A stretch of 64,000 nt of DNA from an uncultured Erythrobacter sp. (GCA_947488155.1 CANKYK010000002.1:502001-566000), one strand, 5' to 3'. Positions 24,202-33,988 are shown, counted from the stretch's first letter. Translations and numbers: made by a program. Notes: generated from the letters alone by a model not told the origin.

Positions 24202-26313
24202 TCAATGCCCACCAGCCAGCGCCGCGAGCAGAAGCAGCGCGACGATGTTGGTGATCTTGATCATTGGGTTAACGGCTGGGCCAGCGGTGTCCTTGTAGGG
24301 ATCGCCAACGGTGTCGCCGGTCACAGCGGCCTTGTGAGCCTCTGAGCCTTTGCCGCCGTGATTGCCATCTTCGATGTACTTCTTGGCATTGTCCCATGCG
24401 CCGCCGCCAGCGGTCATGGAAAGCGCCACGAAGATGCCTGATACGATCACACCCAGCAGCAGCGCGCCAAGAGCGGCAAAACCGTTCGCTTGGCCTGCAA
24501 CAGCGGTAATCGCGAAGTAGACCACGATTGGTGCCAGCAGCGGCAGCATCGAAGGCAGGATCATTTCCTTGATCGCCGCTTTCGTTACCAGATCGACCGT
24601 TCGCGCATAGTTAGGACGGCTAGTCCCGGCCATAATGCCAGGATCTTTCGAGAACTGGTCACGAACGTCGATCACAACATCACCAGCGGCGCGGCCAACG
24701 GCGGTCATGCCCATCGCACCGAACAGGTACGGGAGCAGTGCGCCGAGCAGCAAGCCAACAATGACATACGGGTTTTCAAGGCTGAAGCTGACTGCGAGAT
24801 CTGGGAAGAACTCTTTGAGGTCAGCGGTGTAAGCCGAGAACAGCACCAAAGCCGCGAGACCAGCAGAGCCGATTGCATAACCCTTGGTCACAGCTTTCGT
24901 GGTGTTGCCAACGGCGTCCAGCGCATCGGTTTTCTCCCGAACGCTTTCCTCCATCTCAGCCATTTCAGCGATGCCGCCAGCGTTATCGGTGACAGGACCG
25001 TAGGCGTCCAAAGCAACAACCATACCGGCCAGAGCCAGCATCGAAGTCGCCGCGAAGGCGATGCCCATCAGACCAGCAAGCTGGTATGTCACGATGATAC
25101 CGATCACGATCACAATGGTTGGCAGTGCGGTCGATTCAAGGCTGATAGCCAGTCCTTGAATGACGTTGGTGCCGTGTCCAGTCTCAGACGATTTCGCAAT
25201 CGAGCGGACCGGGCGGTATTCTGTGCCGGTGTAATATTCGGTGATCCAGATGATCAGGCCAGTGATAACCAGACCAACCATCATCGCCAGGAACAGCGAC
25301 ATGCCGGTGAAGGTTTGATCCCCCAGCGTGTATTCCGTGGCTATGCCAACCGCATAATCAGTCGCAAAGTAGATCGCGACAGCGGATAGCACCGTGGTGA
25401 CGATAAAGCCCTTGTAGAGCGCGCCCATGATGTTGTTCGAAGAACCTAGACGGACAAAGTACGTCCCAATGATCGAGGTCACGATGCAAACACCGCCAAT
25501 AATCAGCGGCAGGCTCATCAGCGCAAGCAGGCTGTCAGCGGCAAGGCCGGTGAACAGCAGCGCGGTCAGAACCATGGTTGCACCAACGGTGACGACATAG
25601 GTCTCGAACAAGTCAGCGGCCATGCCGGCACAATCGCCAACATTGTCGCCCACGTTATCGGCGATGGTCGCCGGGTTGCGGGGGTCATCCTCTGGAATGC
25701 CAGCTTCGACCTTGCCGACCAAATCGGCACCAACGTCAGCAGCTTTGGTAAAGATACCGCCGCCCAAACGCGCAAAGATCGAAATCAGCGAAGCGCCAAA
25801 GGCGAGGCCCACGAGCGCGTCGATGACTTCGCGCTTCTCAGCGAGAACGGTGAGGTCCATGCCCATTGTGCCGACCAGCACATAGAAGAACCCGGCAATG
25901 GCCAGTAGCGCGAGGCCTGCGACCAACATGCCGGTGACGGCACCAGCGCGGAACGCCACGGTCAGGCCTTCTTGCAGGCCCGTTTCAGCCGCCGCCGCTG
26001 TGCGCACATTGGCACGTACCGAGATATTCATCCCGATAAAGCCAGCAACACCGGAAAGCAGCGCACCGATCACGAAGCCGATCGCAGAAACCTCTCCAAG
26101 AAAGATGAAAACGAGAATGGCAACAACCACACCGACTATGCCGATCGCGGTGTATTGCCGTTTGAGATAGGCTTGTGCGCCCTCTTGAACGGCGCCAGCA
26201 ATTTCTTGCATTTTGGTGTTCCCGGCACTCGCGCCGAGAACTTGCCGACTGGTGACAAAGCCGTAAATCACGGCGAGCAGTCCCAGCCCGATTGAAATCA
26301 GAATCAGATCCAC
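24202..26313 (-). CDS. hppA: Membrane-bound proton-translocating pyrophosphatase
   Basis: HppA couples pyrophosphate hydrolysis to proton pumping across the inner membrane. The 703-residue protein has about 16 membrane helices and the substrate site [35 protein letters not shown], plus the second [12 protein letters not shown] and the C-terminal [15 protein letters not shown] acidic motifs. Near residue 470 the sequence reads [10 protein letters not shown]; a Lys at this place is the known mark of the K+-independent class. The start is a GTG at 26313 or the TTG one codon earlier; AGAGGGG lies upstream. A hairpin terminator follows. Confidence 0.96.
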   Translation of the reverse strand: MDLILISIGLGLLAVIYGFVTSRQVLGASAGNTKMQEIAGAVQEGAQAYLKRQYTAIGIVGVVVAILVFIFLGEVSAIGFVIGALLSGVAGFIGMNISVRANVRTAAAAETGLQEGLTVAFRAGAVTGMLVAGLALLAIAGFFYVLVGTMGMDLTVLAEKREVIDALVGLAFGASLISIFARLGGGIFTKAADVGADLVGKVEAGIPEDDPRNPATIADNVGDNVGDCAGMAADLFETYVVTVGATMVLTALLFTGLAADSLLALMSLPLIIGGVCIVTSIIGTYFVRLGSSNNIMGALYKGFIVTTVLSAVAIYFATDYAVGIATEYTLGDQTFTGMSLFLAMMVGLVITGLIIWITEYYTGTEYRPVRSIAKSSETGHGTNVIQGLAISLESTALPTIVIVIGIIVTYQLAGLMGIAFAATSMLALAGMVVALDAYGPVTDNAGGIAEMAEMEESVREKTDALDAVGNTTKAVTKGYAIGSAGLAALVLFSAYTADLKEFFPDLAVSFSLENPYVIVGLLLGALLPYLFGAMGMTAVGRAAGDVVIDVRDQFSKDPGIMAGTSRPNYARTVDLVTKAAIKEMILPSMLPLLAPIVVYFAITAVAGQANGFAALGALLLGVIVSGIFVALSMTAGGGAWDNAKKYIEDGNHGGKGSEAHKAAVTGDTVGDPYKDTAGPAVNPMIKITNIVALLLLAALAGGH

Positions 26314-26316
26314 CAA

Positions 26317-26475
26317 AAAATCCCCTCTTGAACGTGTGGAAATGCGCTCCTCGTTTACGGTGGGAGCGCTTGGCGCATTGGCTATCGCGATTGTGGGGAA
26401 GTGACAAGCCCGCTCTCCACCGATTGTCGGTGGGCTGACGTGCCAATTATCAGTTTGTTCTTGATCGATGTACGA
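26317..26475. promoter_or_regulatory. Spacer between thiL and hppA
   Basis: This 159-base region holds the hppA ribosome binding site and presumably its promoter. I see no further gene or repeat that I can support. Confidence 0.35.
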
Positions 26476-27333
26476 TCAGCCGTGCTGATGGCCGAGGCCT
26501 TGTGCATTGACGATTGGATTGCCATCGAGCGTAAGCGGGGCGAAGCCAAGCGGTTGAACTGTGCCAATCTGCGTTGCTGAAACGGGCAGGGTCAGCCCCT
26601 CTGGCGCGGTGAACAGTAGCTCGTAATCATCGCCCCAGCGCATGCAGTCCTCGCGGCGCTCGGTATCAGCGACCGGAACGTTCTTGGTCTCGAGTGCTAG
26701 GGTGACTTCGCTCGCCTCCGCCAATCGAAAGGCGTCGAGCAGCAGACCATCTGAAACATCCATCATCGCGCTTACACGCGGCGCTAGCGATTGGCCTTGC
26801 TGCAACAGCGGGCGAGGGCGGTTGAATGCCTCGAGGTGCTCAGGCGTGCCTTCAAAGCCGAGCATAGCGGCACCGAGCATGCCCGTGACATACAATGCAT
26901 CGCCGAGTGAAGCACCGCTGCGCGAAGGTACTGGCGTGTGCGAGGCACGACCAATGGCGGTTAGTCCAAAGGTGCGCGGTCCTGTGGCGGAAACGGTGTC
27001 CCCGCCTAGAATTGGCACATCGTAGCGGCTGAGCGCTTCGCTGAGGCCTGCAAGAAAACGCTCATCATCTTGCCCTAGCGAATGGCCCAGCAGCACTCCA
27101 ATTGGCTCCGCGCCCTTTGCGGCTAGGTCAGACAGGTTGGAGGCGACTAGTTTCCAAGCGACATCGGCCATCTCGGCATCGGGGCGGAAATGCGTACCCT
27201 CAGCCATCATATCATGGGTCAGGATCAGAGTTTCGCCGCCGATTTCCAAAACGGCACAGTCATCGCTCAACCCGCGCGCACCAGAGTGAAGCGGCAGCGT
27301 GCGCAATGCAGCGATGAAATCGGCTTCGTTCAT
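26476..27333 (-). CDS. thiL: Thiamine-monophosphate kinase
   Basis: ThiL phosphorylates thiamine monophosphate to thiamine pyrophosphate with ATP, the last step of the pathway. The 285-residue protein has the AIR-synthase-like fold: GLSDDCAVLEIGGETLILTHDMMAEGTHF at the N-terminus, NLSDLAAKGAEPIG, GGDTVSATGP, and MMDVSDGLLLDAFRLAEAS and GDDYELLF in the C-terminal half. All key Asp motifs are intact. It follows nusB at a 90-base distance that contains a small palindromic repeat, so cotranscription with nusB is likely but not certain. Confidence 0.96.
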   Translation of the reverse strand: MNEADFIAALRTLPLHSGARGLSDDCAVLEIGGETLILTHDMMAEGTHFRPDAEMADVAWKLVASNLSDLAAKGAEPIGVLLGHSLGQDDERFLAGLSEALSRYDVPILGGDTVSATGPRTFGLTAIGRASHTPVPSRSGASLGDALYVTGMLGAAMLGFEGTPEHLEAFNRPRPLLQQGQSLAPRVSAMMDVSDGLLLDAFRLAEASEVTLALETKNVPVADTERREDCMRWGDDYELLFTAPEGLTLPVSATQIGTVQPLGFAPLTLDGNPIVNAQGLGHQHG

Positions 27334-27344
27334 TGAGCAACCCT

Positions 27345-27380
27345 ATCCGTTCGTCCTGAGCCTGTCGAAGGGCAACGGAT
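27345..27380. repeat. REP-like palindromic hairpin
   Basis: The outer arms ATCCGTT (27345-27351) and AACGGAT (27374-27380) and the inner arms GTCCT (27353-27357) and AGGGC (27369-27373, with one G-T pair) form a 12-bp imperfect hairpin around a GAGCCTGTCGA loop. The core resembles the TTCGTGCTGAGCTTGTCGAAG family of dispersed repeats I recall from sphingomonads. It lies between nusB and thiL. Confidence 0.6.
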
Positions 27381-27423
27381 CTGACAGCGCTCTTGCATCG
27401 AAATGCTCAGCATGACCTAGCTC

Positions 27424-27876
27424 TTACGAACGCGCGTCCTTTGATGCGGCATCAAGAATGCCGTTCACAAACTTCGCTTCGCGGTCATCGAAGAATGCCT
27501 TCGCCACATCGACATATTCGTTGATCGCGGCTGCCGCTGGCACATCATTGCGCGCGAGCAGCTCGTAAGTGCCGGCGCGAAGGATTTGCAGCATGGTCTT
27601 GTCGAGGCGCTTCAGTGTCCAGCCATCGGCCAGTTTCGAGGTAAGCAAAGCGTCGATCTCTTCACCGCGCGCTTCAACCCCGCGCACGACATCATCGAAG
27701 AACTCAACTTCGGCATCGGCGAATTCGTCTTCATCGATCGTTTTGCCCAAGCGATGCTGATGAAACTCATCAAGCAGTTTGGCGAGCGCAGTGCCCTCCA
27801 TCTGCAGTTGATAGAGCGCCTGGACAGCGGCGAGCCGCGCGGTTGAGCGGGCTTGAGAGCGAGCGGGCGTGTTCAT
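27424..27876 (-). CDS. nusB: Transcription antitermination factor NusB
   Basis: NusB binds BoxA RNA with S10 (NusE) in rRNA antitermination complexes. The 150-residue all-helical protein has ARLAAVQALYQLQMEGTA at the N-terminus, the LADGWTLKRLDKTMLQILRAGTYELL segment and the C-terminal PAAAAINEYVDVAKAFFDDREAKFVNGILD block, all typical of the family. Its ATG overlaps the hisD stop (ATGA at 27873-27876), placing it third in a hisG-hisD-nusB operon, an order common in sphingomonads. Confidence 0.97.
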   Translation of the reverse strand: MNTPARSQARSTARLAAVQALYQLQMEGTALAKLLDEFHQHRLGKTIDEDEFADAEVEFFDDVVRGVEARGEEIDALLTSKLADGWTLKRLDKTMLQILRAGTYELLARNDVPAAAAINEYVDVAKAFFDDREAKFVNGILDAASKDARS

Positions 27877-29162
27877 TTGAGGCGAAGTTCCACTGATTTG
27901 GCATGCGCGGGCAATCCCTCTGCATGGGCGAGGGTGGCCGCCGCCGGGCCGATCGCGGCAAAGGCGTCGTCATCCAGCGCGATAAAGCTGGTGCGTTTCA
28001 TGAAGTCGAGCACGGACAGCCCGCTGGAAAAGCGTGCGCGCCGGCCGGTTGGCAATACGTGATTGGGCCCGGCGACGTAATCGCCCACGGCCTCTGGCGT
28101 CATGCGGCCCAGGAACACGCTGCCCGCGTGATTGATCTTTGAAAACAGTGCCTCTGGATTAGCCACAGCGAGTTCGACGTGTTCAGCGGCCAGTCGGTCT
28201 GCGAGCGCAGGCGCTTCGTCCAAATCTTCGACCAGAATGATCACACCGTGATCGTCCCAGCTTTGCTTGGCGGTTTTGCCGGTGGTGAGCTGCGACAGTT
28301 GGACGGTCACGCGGTCTTCAACCTGAGCGGCGCAGGTCGCGTCATTGGTGATCAGAATCGATTGCGAGGTTGGGTCATGCTCTGCCTGGCTCAGCAAGTC
28401 AGCGGCGATCCAATCCGGATCATTGTCGCAATCGGCGATGACCAGAATTTCGCTTGGCCCCGCGACCATATCGATGCCGACCACACCGTAAAGCTGGCGT
28501 TTGGCCTCCGCGACATAGGCATTGCCGGGGCCGGTGATCACATCGACCGGCCTGATCCGCTCGGTGCCATAGGCCAGCGCGCCGACTGCTTGCGCTCCGC
28601 CAACGCGCCAAATCTCACTAACGCCCGCGACATGTGCGGCGGCAAGAACCAGCGGGTTGGAATTGCCCTTGGGCGTCGGCGTGACCACAACAATCCGCTC
28701 CACACCCGCAACCTTTGCCGGGATCGCATTCATCAACAACGAAGAGGGATAGGCCGCCCGCCCGCCCGGCACATAGAGCCCGGCGGCATCGACGCTGCGC
28801 CATACGGCACCTTGGCGCACGCCGGCTTCATCGGTGAAGTCGCGGTTCGCAGGGATTTGATCGCGGTGATAGGCCTCAATACGGGCAGCGGCGAGGTTTA
28901 GGGCGTCGCGCAATTCCGGCTCAAGAGCGTTATACGCTGCCTCGCAGCTTTCGGGCGAAATCGACCAGTCTTCGTCGGTGCTCAGGCTGTGCCCATCGAA
29001 GCGCTGGCTGTATTCGACCAGCGCTGCATCGCCCTTTGCTTTAACGCGCGCCAGAATGTCGCTGACTTTGCCAGAGACGTTCTCGCCGCTTTCGCGCCGG
29101 GAATTGACGATCTTGGCAAAGCGCTGCTCAAAATCGGCATCTTTGGTCGACAGCTTTTGCAT
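27873..29162 (-). CDS. hisD: Histidinol dehydrogenase
   Basis: HisD performs the last two oxidations of histidine synthesis, histidinol to histidinal to histidine, with NAD+ and zinc. The 429-residue protein contains GLYVPGGRAAYPSSLLMNAIPAKVAGV, GGAQAVGALAYGTE, ITGPGNAYVAEAKRQLYG and IDMVAGPSEILVIAD, then the zinc-related LLSQAEHDPTSQ and AGSVFLGRMTPEAVGDYVAGPNHVLPT motifs. All are intact. The start overlaps the hisG stop by TAATG, and the stop overlaps nusB by ATGA. Confidence 0.98.
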   Translation of the reverse strand: MQKLSTKDADFEQRFAKIVNSRRESGENVSGKVSDILARVKAKGDAALVEYSQRFDGHSLSTDEDWSISPESCEAAYNALEPELRDALNLAAARIEAYHRDQIPANRDFTDEAGVRQGAVWRSVDAAGLYVPGGRAAYPSSLLMNAIPAKVAGVERIVVVTPTPKGNSNPLVLAAAHVAGVSEIWRVGGAQAVGALAYGTERIRPVDVITGPGNAYVAEAKRQLYGVVGIDMVAGPSEILVIADCDNDPDWIAADLLSQAEHDPTSQSILITNDATCAAQVEDRVTVQLSQLTTGKTAKQSWDDHGVIILVEDLDEAPALADRLAAEHVELAVANPEALFSKINHAGSVFLGRMTPEAVGDYVAGPNHVLPTGRRARFSSGLSVLDFMKRTSFIALDDDAFAAIGPAAATLAHAEGLPAHAKSVELRLK

Positions 29163-29842
29163 TATACGACCTGCTTTTCGGCGGCTTGCGCCTCCATATC
29201 TGCGCGGAATGCGGCGACAAGCTCTGCCACGCGCGGATCGGTTTTCAGCGCTGCGCGGTTCACGATCAGCCGGGCAGAGATATCGATGATCTTCGATGTC
29301 TCTACCAAGCCATTGTCCTTCAGCGTCCGTCCAGTCGACACGAGGTCAACAATCTGGCGCGCGAGACCAAGTGAGGGGGCGAGTTCCATCGCGCCATTGA
29401 GCTTCACGCATTCGGCCTGAATGCCTTGCGCTTCGAAATGGCGTCGGGTCAGGCTGGGATATTTGGTCGCGACCCGCAGGTGGCTCGCGCTGGATTGCTC
29501 CGCCGTGTCATCAACACGCTGCGCAACCGACAGGCGGCAATGGCCAATATCGAGGTCCACTGGTGCGTAAAGATCAGCGTAATCAAACTCTTCAATCACG
29601 TCAGAACCAACAATCCCAACTTGAGCGGCACCATGCGCCACGAAGGTTGCCACATCAAATGCGCGGACCCGGATGAGTCGCATATCGGCGCGATTTGTGC
29701 CAAAGCTGAGCGCGCGGTTGCTCTTGTCGTGAAACGCGGCCTCTGGCTCAACACCGGCGCGCACCATTACAGGCAGAGCCTCATCGAGGATCCGCCCCTT
29801 GGGAATGGCAAAGGTGAGCTGGCCTGAATTGTCCGTAGTCAT
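29162..29842 (-). CDS. hisG: ATP phosphoribosyltransferase, short form
   Basis: HisG condenses ATP and PRPP in the first step of histidine synthesis. At 226 residues it is the short form, which lacks the C-terminal regulatory domain and normally needs the HisZ partner, not present in this window. The core motifs [47 protein letters not shown] and [14 protein letters not shown] are intact. I chose the ATG at 29842 (MTTDNSG); an in-frame ATG upstream at 29884 adds an unlikely peptide. It begins the hisG-hisD-nusB operon. Confidence 0.96.
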   Translation of the reverse strand: MTTDNSGQLTFAIPKGRILDEALPVMVRAGVEPEAAFHDKSNRALSFGTNRADMRLIRVRAFDVATFVAHGAAQVGIVGSDVIEEFDYADLYAPVDLDIGHCRLSVAQRVDDTAEQSSASHLRVATKYPSLTRRHFEAQGIQAECVKLNGAMELAPSLGLARQIVDLVSTGRTLKDNGLVETSKIIDISARLIVNRAALKTDPRVAELVAAFRADMEAQAAEKQVV

Positions 29843-29943
29843 TGCGGAGCCGCACTTAGGCATTGCACTGCCAAAGGGCAACACGGACGATCAGGTAAAC
29901 CTGCCTTTGATCGCGTGACCAACATAGCGAGGAGACACGTTAC

Positions 29944-31008
29944 ATGGGTGACGGCGCAATTATGGACACCTCAGATTTTGACGCGGCCTTGGACTGGCAG
30001 GCGACCCATGCTGAGCAGAATGGAGCGCCTTGCACCGCGCGGATTGTTCGCGCTTTGACCGCCGCCGCAACGGGTGACACCGTCACTGCCCAGCGGATGA
30101 CGAACTGGCCGGGGCTTACGCTGAAGGATGCGATGCCACTCCGAATTGCAGGTGGCTTGCATTACTTACTACTAAGCGGGGCGGATGATCGTCTGGCCCC
30201 TGTTTATCATGGCGAGGTCACAGATCAGGCGGAGGTCGATGCGCTGGTTTGCGCGGTGGTGGAGGCGCACGATGTCGCTCTGATCCCGTGGTTTGATGGG
30301 CCGCCGCAAACCAATGAGGCCGGGCGCTCCGCTAGCTTCATCGCTGGCCTGTTGTGGCTGGCTCAGCGCGTACCGGCGAGGTTCGATATGTTTGAACTCG
30401 GCGCAAGTGCCGGGGTCAACACTATGATGGATCGCTACTTTTACCGTTTAGGCGCGACGGAAAGTGGGCCGCCAAGTTCTCCAATGCAGATCATACCTGA
30501 ATGGCGCGGGGCCTCGCCGCCTGTCGCAGACATCGAGATTGCCTCGATTTGCGGCTGCGACATCGGGCCGATTGATCTCAGCGATGCGGACGCGGCGCTT
30601 CGGCTCAAAAGCTATGTCTGGCCAGACGCGCAGGAACGGATGCAGCGGATTGATGCTGCTATCCAGCTCGCCGGGGAACGCGCGCCCGATCTAACGCAGA
30701 TGGACGCGGGCAAATTCGTGCGTGAGCAATTGGCTAAGCCGCAAGCGGATGAAACGACCCGCGTGATGTTTCACTCAATCATGTGGCAATATATGCCGGC
30801 TGAAACGCAATCGGTGATCACGAAAGCGATGGAGCAGGCTGGCGCGCGCGCCACCACCGAAAAGCCGCTGGCATGGATCGCGCTCGAAACAGATCCCGCG
30901 ACATTTCGCCACGAACTTCGGGTTCGGTATTGGCCGGACGGCGAGAACGAAGTGTGTCTTGCTCACGCGCACGCCCATGGCGCTTGGGTAGAGTGGAGCG
31001 CCAGCTAG
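29944..31008 (+). CDS. DUF2332 family protein
   Basis: This 354-residue protein belongs to the DUF2332 family, which is widespread in alphaproteobacteria and actinobacteria and has no established function that I know. Its features are the DWQATHAEQNGAPCTARIVRAL start, the FDMFELGASAGVNTMMDRYFY segment, which looks like the glycine-rich SAM-binding loop of a class I methyltransferase, and RVMFHSIMWQYMP. A methyltransferase-like role is therefore an inference. GAGGAG precedes the ATG by 9 bases. It ends 6 bases from the stop of the convergent hydrolase gene. Confidence 0.85.
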   Translation: MGDGAIMDTSDFDAALDWQATHAEQNGAPCTARIVRALTAAATGDTVTAQRMTNWPGLTLKDAMPLRIAGGLHYLLLSGADDRLAPVYHGEVTDQAEVDALVCAVVEAHDVALIPWFDGPPQTNEAGRSASFIAGLLWLAQRVPARFDMFELGASAGVNTMMDRYFYRLGATESGPPSSPMQIIPEWRGASPPVADIEIASICGCDIGPIDLSDADAALRLKSYVWPDAQERMQRIDAAIQLAGERAPDLTQMDAGKFVREQLAKPQADETTRVMFHSIMWQYMPAETQSVITKAMEQAGARATTEKPLAWIALETDPATFRHELRVRYWPDGENEVCLAHAHAHGAWVEWSAS

Positions 31009-31014
31009 AGCGGA

Positions 31015-31902
31015 CTAACTGGCCAGGAATCTCTCCATTGCCGCATTGACGGCACTGGGCGCCTCCCAAGGTACGAAATGCCCGCAATTACGCACTTGCT
31101 CGATGGTTAGATCGTCAATGAGCTCGTCGAGCCCTTCGAGATTTTCCGCAGGCAAAGCCAAGTCGTCCATTGCCCAAATCACCAGTGTCGGGATCGTCAA
31201 TTGCGGTAGGACCGGTCCGGTGTAGTCCGATGGTACTGCGAAGGGTTCGTCCATGGTCGGTACAGTAATCGGGCTGGCGCGGTAATAATTGATCATCCCA
31301 AAGGCGGCATCGCGGTTTTGCCAATCGCGCAGCAAAGCCTCGCGTTCTTCTGGCTCCATCGCGGCTGGGCGGTCCCATTTTACCTCTTGCAGCATCAGGC
31401 CGGTCAGGCCTTGATCCTTGATCAGCGCGTCATTCGCGCTGTCCTTAAACCCGCGAATGTACTGGCTTGCCTCGCGCTGACCTGGATGGGTGTAGAGCAA
31501 TTTCTGGAAGATCGAGGGGTGCGGGGCATTGGCGATCACCGCGCGCTCTACCCGCATATGTTGGCCGCCTAATGCGACGCCCCAGGCAATCGCGCCGCCC
31601 CAATCATGGCCAACGATCGTGAATTTCGGAATGCTCAGCGCATCAGCGAGTAAGAAGATGTCGCCGATCAGCTTATCCGGCGTGTAGGCATCGACCTCTT
31701 GTGGTTTGGATGAGCCGCGATAGCCGCGCTGATCGGGCGCAATGCAGCGGAAGCGATCTTTGAAATGCGCGATCTGATTGCGCCAGGTCCGATGGCTTTC
31801 TGGAAATCCATGCAGGAAAATCAGGACTGGGGCATCGACTGGGCCTTCATCGACCACATCCAGATGAATGCCATTGGCGAGCGTGACAGGTTTTTGTTCC
31901 AT
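31015..31902 (-). CDS. Alpha/beta hydrolase, epoxide-hydrolase-like
   Basis: This 295-residue cytoplasmic protein has the signatures of soluble epoxide hydrolases and related haloalkane-dehalogenase-like enzymes: an oxyanion HGFPES at residues 31-36, an RGYRGSSKP loop, a nucleophile elbow GHDWGG with Asp100, and a late His in CGHFVPWEAP. The Asp nucleophile excludes Ser esterases. A cap domain lies in between (residues about 135-215). It is divergent from the TetR regulator gene, whose operator lies in the shared 84-base spacer, so it is a candidate target of that regulator. Confidence 0.88.
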   Translation of the reverse strand: MEQKPVTLANGIHLDVVDEGPVDAPVLIFLHGFPESHRTWRNQIAHFKDRFRCIAPDQRGYRGSSKPQEVDAYTPDKLIGDIFLLADALSIPKFTIVGHDWGGAIAWGVALGGQHMRVERAVIANAPHPSIFQKLLYTHPGQREASQYIRGFKDSANDALIKDQGLTGLMLQEVKWDRPAAMEPEEREALLRDWQNRDAAFGMINYYRASPITVPTMDEPFAVPSDYTGPVLPQLTIPTLVIWAMDDLALPAENLEGLDELIDDLTIEQVRNCGHFVPWEAPSAVNAAMERFLAS

Positions 31903-31958
31903 AGCCCGCTTTTGCCGTGAACCGGCCAGATATGCCAGTCCTACATGTGACTTGTATT

Positions 31959-31972
31959 AGAATGATCGTTCT
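31959..31972. promoter_or_regulatory. Probable TetR operator
   Basis: AGAATGATCGTTCT is a near-perfect 14-base palindrome (one T-G pair) 14 bases before the TetR start codon and 56 bases from the hydrolase start. Its AGAAYGATCGTTCT form matches the kind of site used by many TetR proteins. The position suits autoregulation and control of the divergent hydrolase gene. Confidence 0.65.
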
Positions 31973-31986
31973 GATAAAACGAAAAA

Positions 31987-32574
31987 ATGCCAAGGCCGCG
32001 TTCCTCCCCACCAAAACAAGTGCTCGACGATGCGATGCGCGTCTTTTGGGCGAATGGCTATTCGGCGACTTCAATGGCCGAACTGGTCGCCGCGACCGGA
32101 TCGACCCGGCAATCGATCTATGGTGATTTTGGTAGCAAGCACGGGCTCTATTTGGCGTGTTTTGATACCTATCGAGACCTGGTCGTTTCGCCAGCACTTG
32201 CCCCGTTTGCCGAGGCGAAAGATGGAGTCGAGGCGATTGCGCGCTATTTCGAAATTCAAATTTCTCTTGCCGAAGAGGTTGGACTTCCAGGTCCAGGCTG
32301 TCTCGTTGGCAACGCAATGACCGAAATAGCCTCCAGCGATTCAGCAGTTGTTGAGCGGGTTCGGCGACACAATGCTGAGCTGGAAAAGGCCTTTGCAGCT
32401 GCGCTTTCCGAGCATCTGGCATCGGAAAGAAGCGTCGAACTGGCGCGATTTCTAGTCCTCGCCGCTCAGGGCCTTTGGGCCATGTCACGCGTTACCTCTT
32501 CTGCCGATGAACTACGAATGCAGGCGGCGACTATCTTGAGGCTGCTTGAAAAGGACTTGCAAGATGACGAGTGA
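31987..32574 (+). CDS. TetR family transcriptional regulator
   Basis: This 195-residue protein has an N-terminal TetR HTH (VLDDAMRVFWANGYSATSMAELVAATGSTRQSIYGDFGSKHGLYL, residues 12-56) and a C-terminal ligand domain with the GPGCLVGNAMTEIA segment common in the AcrR/NemR-like group that senses electrophiles or small hydrophobics. A Cys at 102 in GCLVGNA is present. It overlaps the start of a membrane-protein gene downstream by 11 bases and is divergent from an epoxide-hydrolase-like gene, either of which could be its target. Confidence 0.92.
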   Translation: MPRPRSSPPKQVLDDAMRVFWANGYSATSMAELVAATGSTRQSIYGDFGSKHGLYLACFDTYRDLVVSPALAPFAEAKDGVEAIARYFEIQISLAEEVGLPGPGCLVGNAMTEIASSDSAVVERVRRHNAELEKAFAAALSEHLASERSVELARFLVLAAQGLWAMSRVTSSADELRMQAATILRLLEKDLQDDE

Positions 32575-33022
32575 TCGATCTGATAGAGACAGATTCTGGA
32601 TCGCCTTTGGGCTGAACTTCGTTTGGATCAATGTGTCGGAAATCGCGCGCTATTTCTTGGTAGTGAGACCGATGCTGCACAAGGCTTTCCCTGGCGAGTC
32701 GCAGGTGGCGCCTATGGATTGGGGCATCTTTGTGATCTGGGGTGTATGGGATCTTGTGCTGATTGCCGCGGCGACTGGGTTTTACTGGATGTGGCTTGAA
32801 CGGTTTGGCGACTCTGTCCGCCAGGTTTTGCTGGCGTCCACAGCGTTCACGCTAACTGTATTCGGGCTGCTATGGCTCGGCGTCGCCAACATGGGGCTGG
32901 CCCCATATACGATGATCGCCGTTGCCCTGCCGCTTGCATGGATAGAGCAGGCGATTGCTTGCTTGATTGTGCGATGGGTGCGGAATCGCGTTCAATCCTC
33001 TGCTTCCATTTTTTCCATATAG
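32564..33022 (+). CDS. Hypothetical four-helix membrane protein
   Basis: I do not recognise this 152-residue protein by name. It has four hydrophobic helices (FWIAFGLNFVWINV, FVIWGVWDLVLIAAATGFYW, LLASTAFTLTVFGLLWLGVA, YTMIAVALPLAWIEQAIACLIV) and a short basic tail. Its ATG at 32564 lies inside the end of the TetR gene, so the two are coupled and the regulator may control it. The 3' end overlaps the convergent SDR gene by 31 bases. Confidence 0.75.
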   Translation: MTSDRSDRDRFWIAFGLNFVWINVSEIARYFLVVRPMLHKAFPGESQVAPMDWGIFVIWGVWDLVLIAAATGFYWMWLERFGDSVRQVLLASTAFTLTVFGLLWLGVANMGLAPYTMIAVALPLAWIEQAIACLIVRWVRNRVQSSASIFSI

Positions 33023-33804
33023 CCGCTGGCGACCATACCAGCGATCTGGTCGAACAGAGCATCGGGCGTGCGGCGCATCTCACCCATCGCCAGCTCTGCC
33101 CCTTGCGCAACGATGATCTCGCGCTCGCCGGCGGCAATTCCGTCGAGCATGGTGTTCGCTGCATCTTCAGCTGAAATGCCATTGTCGATCACATCATCGG
33201 AGCGGCCGCGTTTCGCGCCATCAGCCGTCAGGGCGTTGCGCGCGACATTGGTGGCGACGGAGCCGGGATAGATCATATGCACGTTGACGCCGGACTGCGA
33301 CAGTTCGCCGCGCAATGCATCGCCATAGCCGGCGAGGCCAAATTTCACGGCGCTATAGGCTGTGCGCATCGGCACACCGACTTTGCCCGCGATGGATGAG
33401 ATAAAGGCGATGCCGCCGGAGCCTCGCTCGACCATGTGGCCGATCAGCCCTTGTGAGAATGCGATCTGCGCGGTGAGGTCTATATCTATGATATCGCGGT
33501 AGACCTGCATATCGGTGTTGAGCGCGCGGCTACGCTGAGACACGCCAGCATTGGCAAATGCCAGGTCGACCCCGCCTTTCCAGGCGATTGCTTTGGTTGT
33601 GGCATCAGCAAGCGCAGCGTCGTCGCGCACGTCAAAGGGCAGAAGTAATGTCTCGCCGCAATCCTTCGCGACCTCGGCCAGCCGCGTTTCATCGCGGCCC
33701 GACAGCACCAAATGTGCACCGCGCCGCGCCAACTCGCGCGACAGTGCGGCGCCAATCCCCGATGATGCGCCAGTGATCCAAACGGTTTTGCTGGTGTAGT
33801 CCAT
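32992..33804 (-). CDS. Short-chain dehydrogenase/reductase
   Basis: This is a 270-residue classical SDR using NAD(P)(H). The cofactor motif TGASSGIG is at residues 11-18, NAGVS at 85-89, and the catalytic set S136/S137, Y150, K154 lies in ISSIAGKVGVP...AYSAVK. The PG-containing VHMIYPGSVATN motif follows. The presence of D59 in FDVRD suggests a role in adenosine binding. I chose the ATG at 33804 (MDYTSK); the upstream ATG at 33819 has no fold. The substrate is unknown. It overlaps the membrane-protein gene convergently. Confidence 0.93.
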   Translation of the reverse strand: MDYTSKTVWITGASSGIGAALSRELARRGAHLVLSGRDETRLAEVAKDCGETLLLPFDVRDDAALADATTKAIAWKGGVDLAFANAGVSQRSRALNTDMQVYRDIIDIDLTAQIAFSQGLIGHMVERGSGGIAFISSIAGKVGVPMRTAYSAVKFGLAGYGDALRGELSQSGVNVHMIYPGSVATNVARNALTADGAKRGRSDDVIDNGISAEDAANTMLDGIAAGEREIIVAQGAELAMGEMRRTPDALFDQIAGMVASGYMEKMEAED

Positions 33805-33988
33805 TCTATGCTCCCTCACGGGAAAGATGATTGAGTATCAGCAGGCTGGCAAGCCCTCACAGATGATTGCCATGCGAATGCTGAGTTGCGCGCGCCAAGT
33901 GCGGAATTGAAAATTTTTCCCTACAGCTTACAGCGACCTGCAATCCCTAGGCATGGCGGTTTGCGCCGCTTTTACGGAAAGTTGTTTG

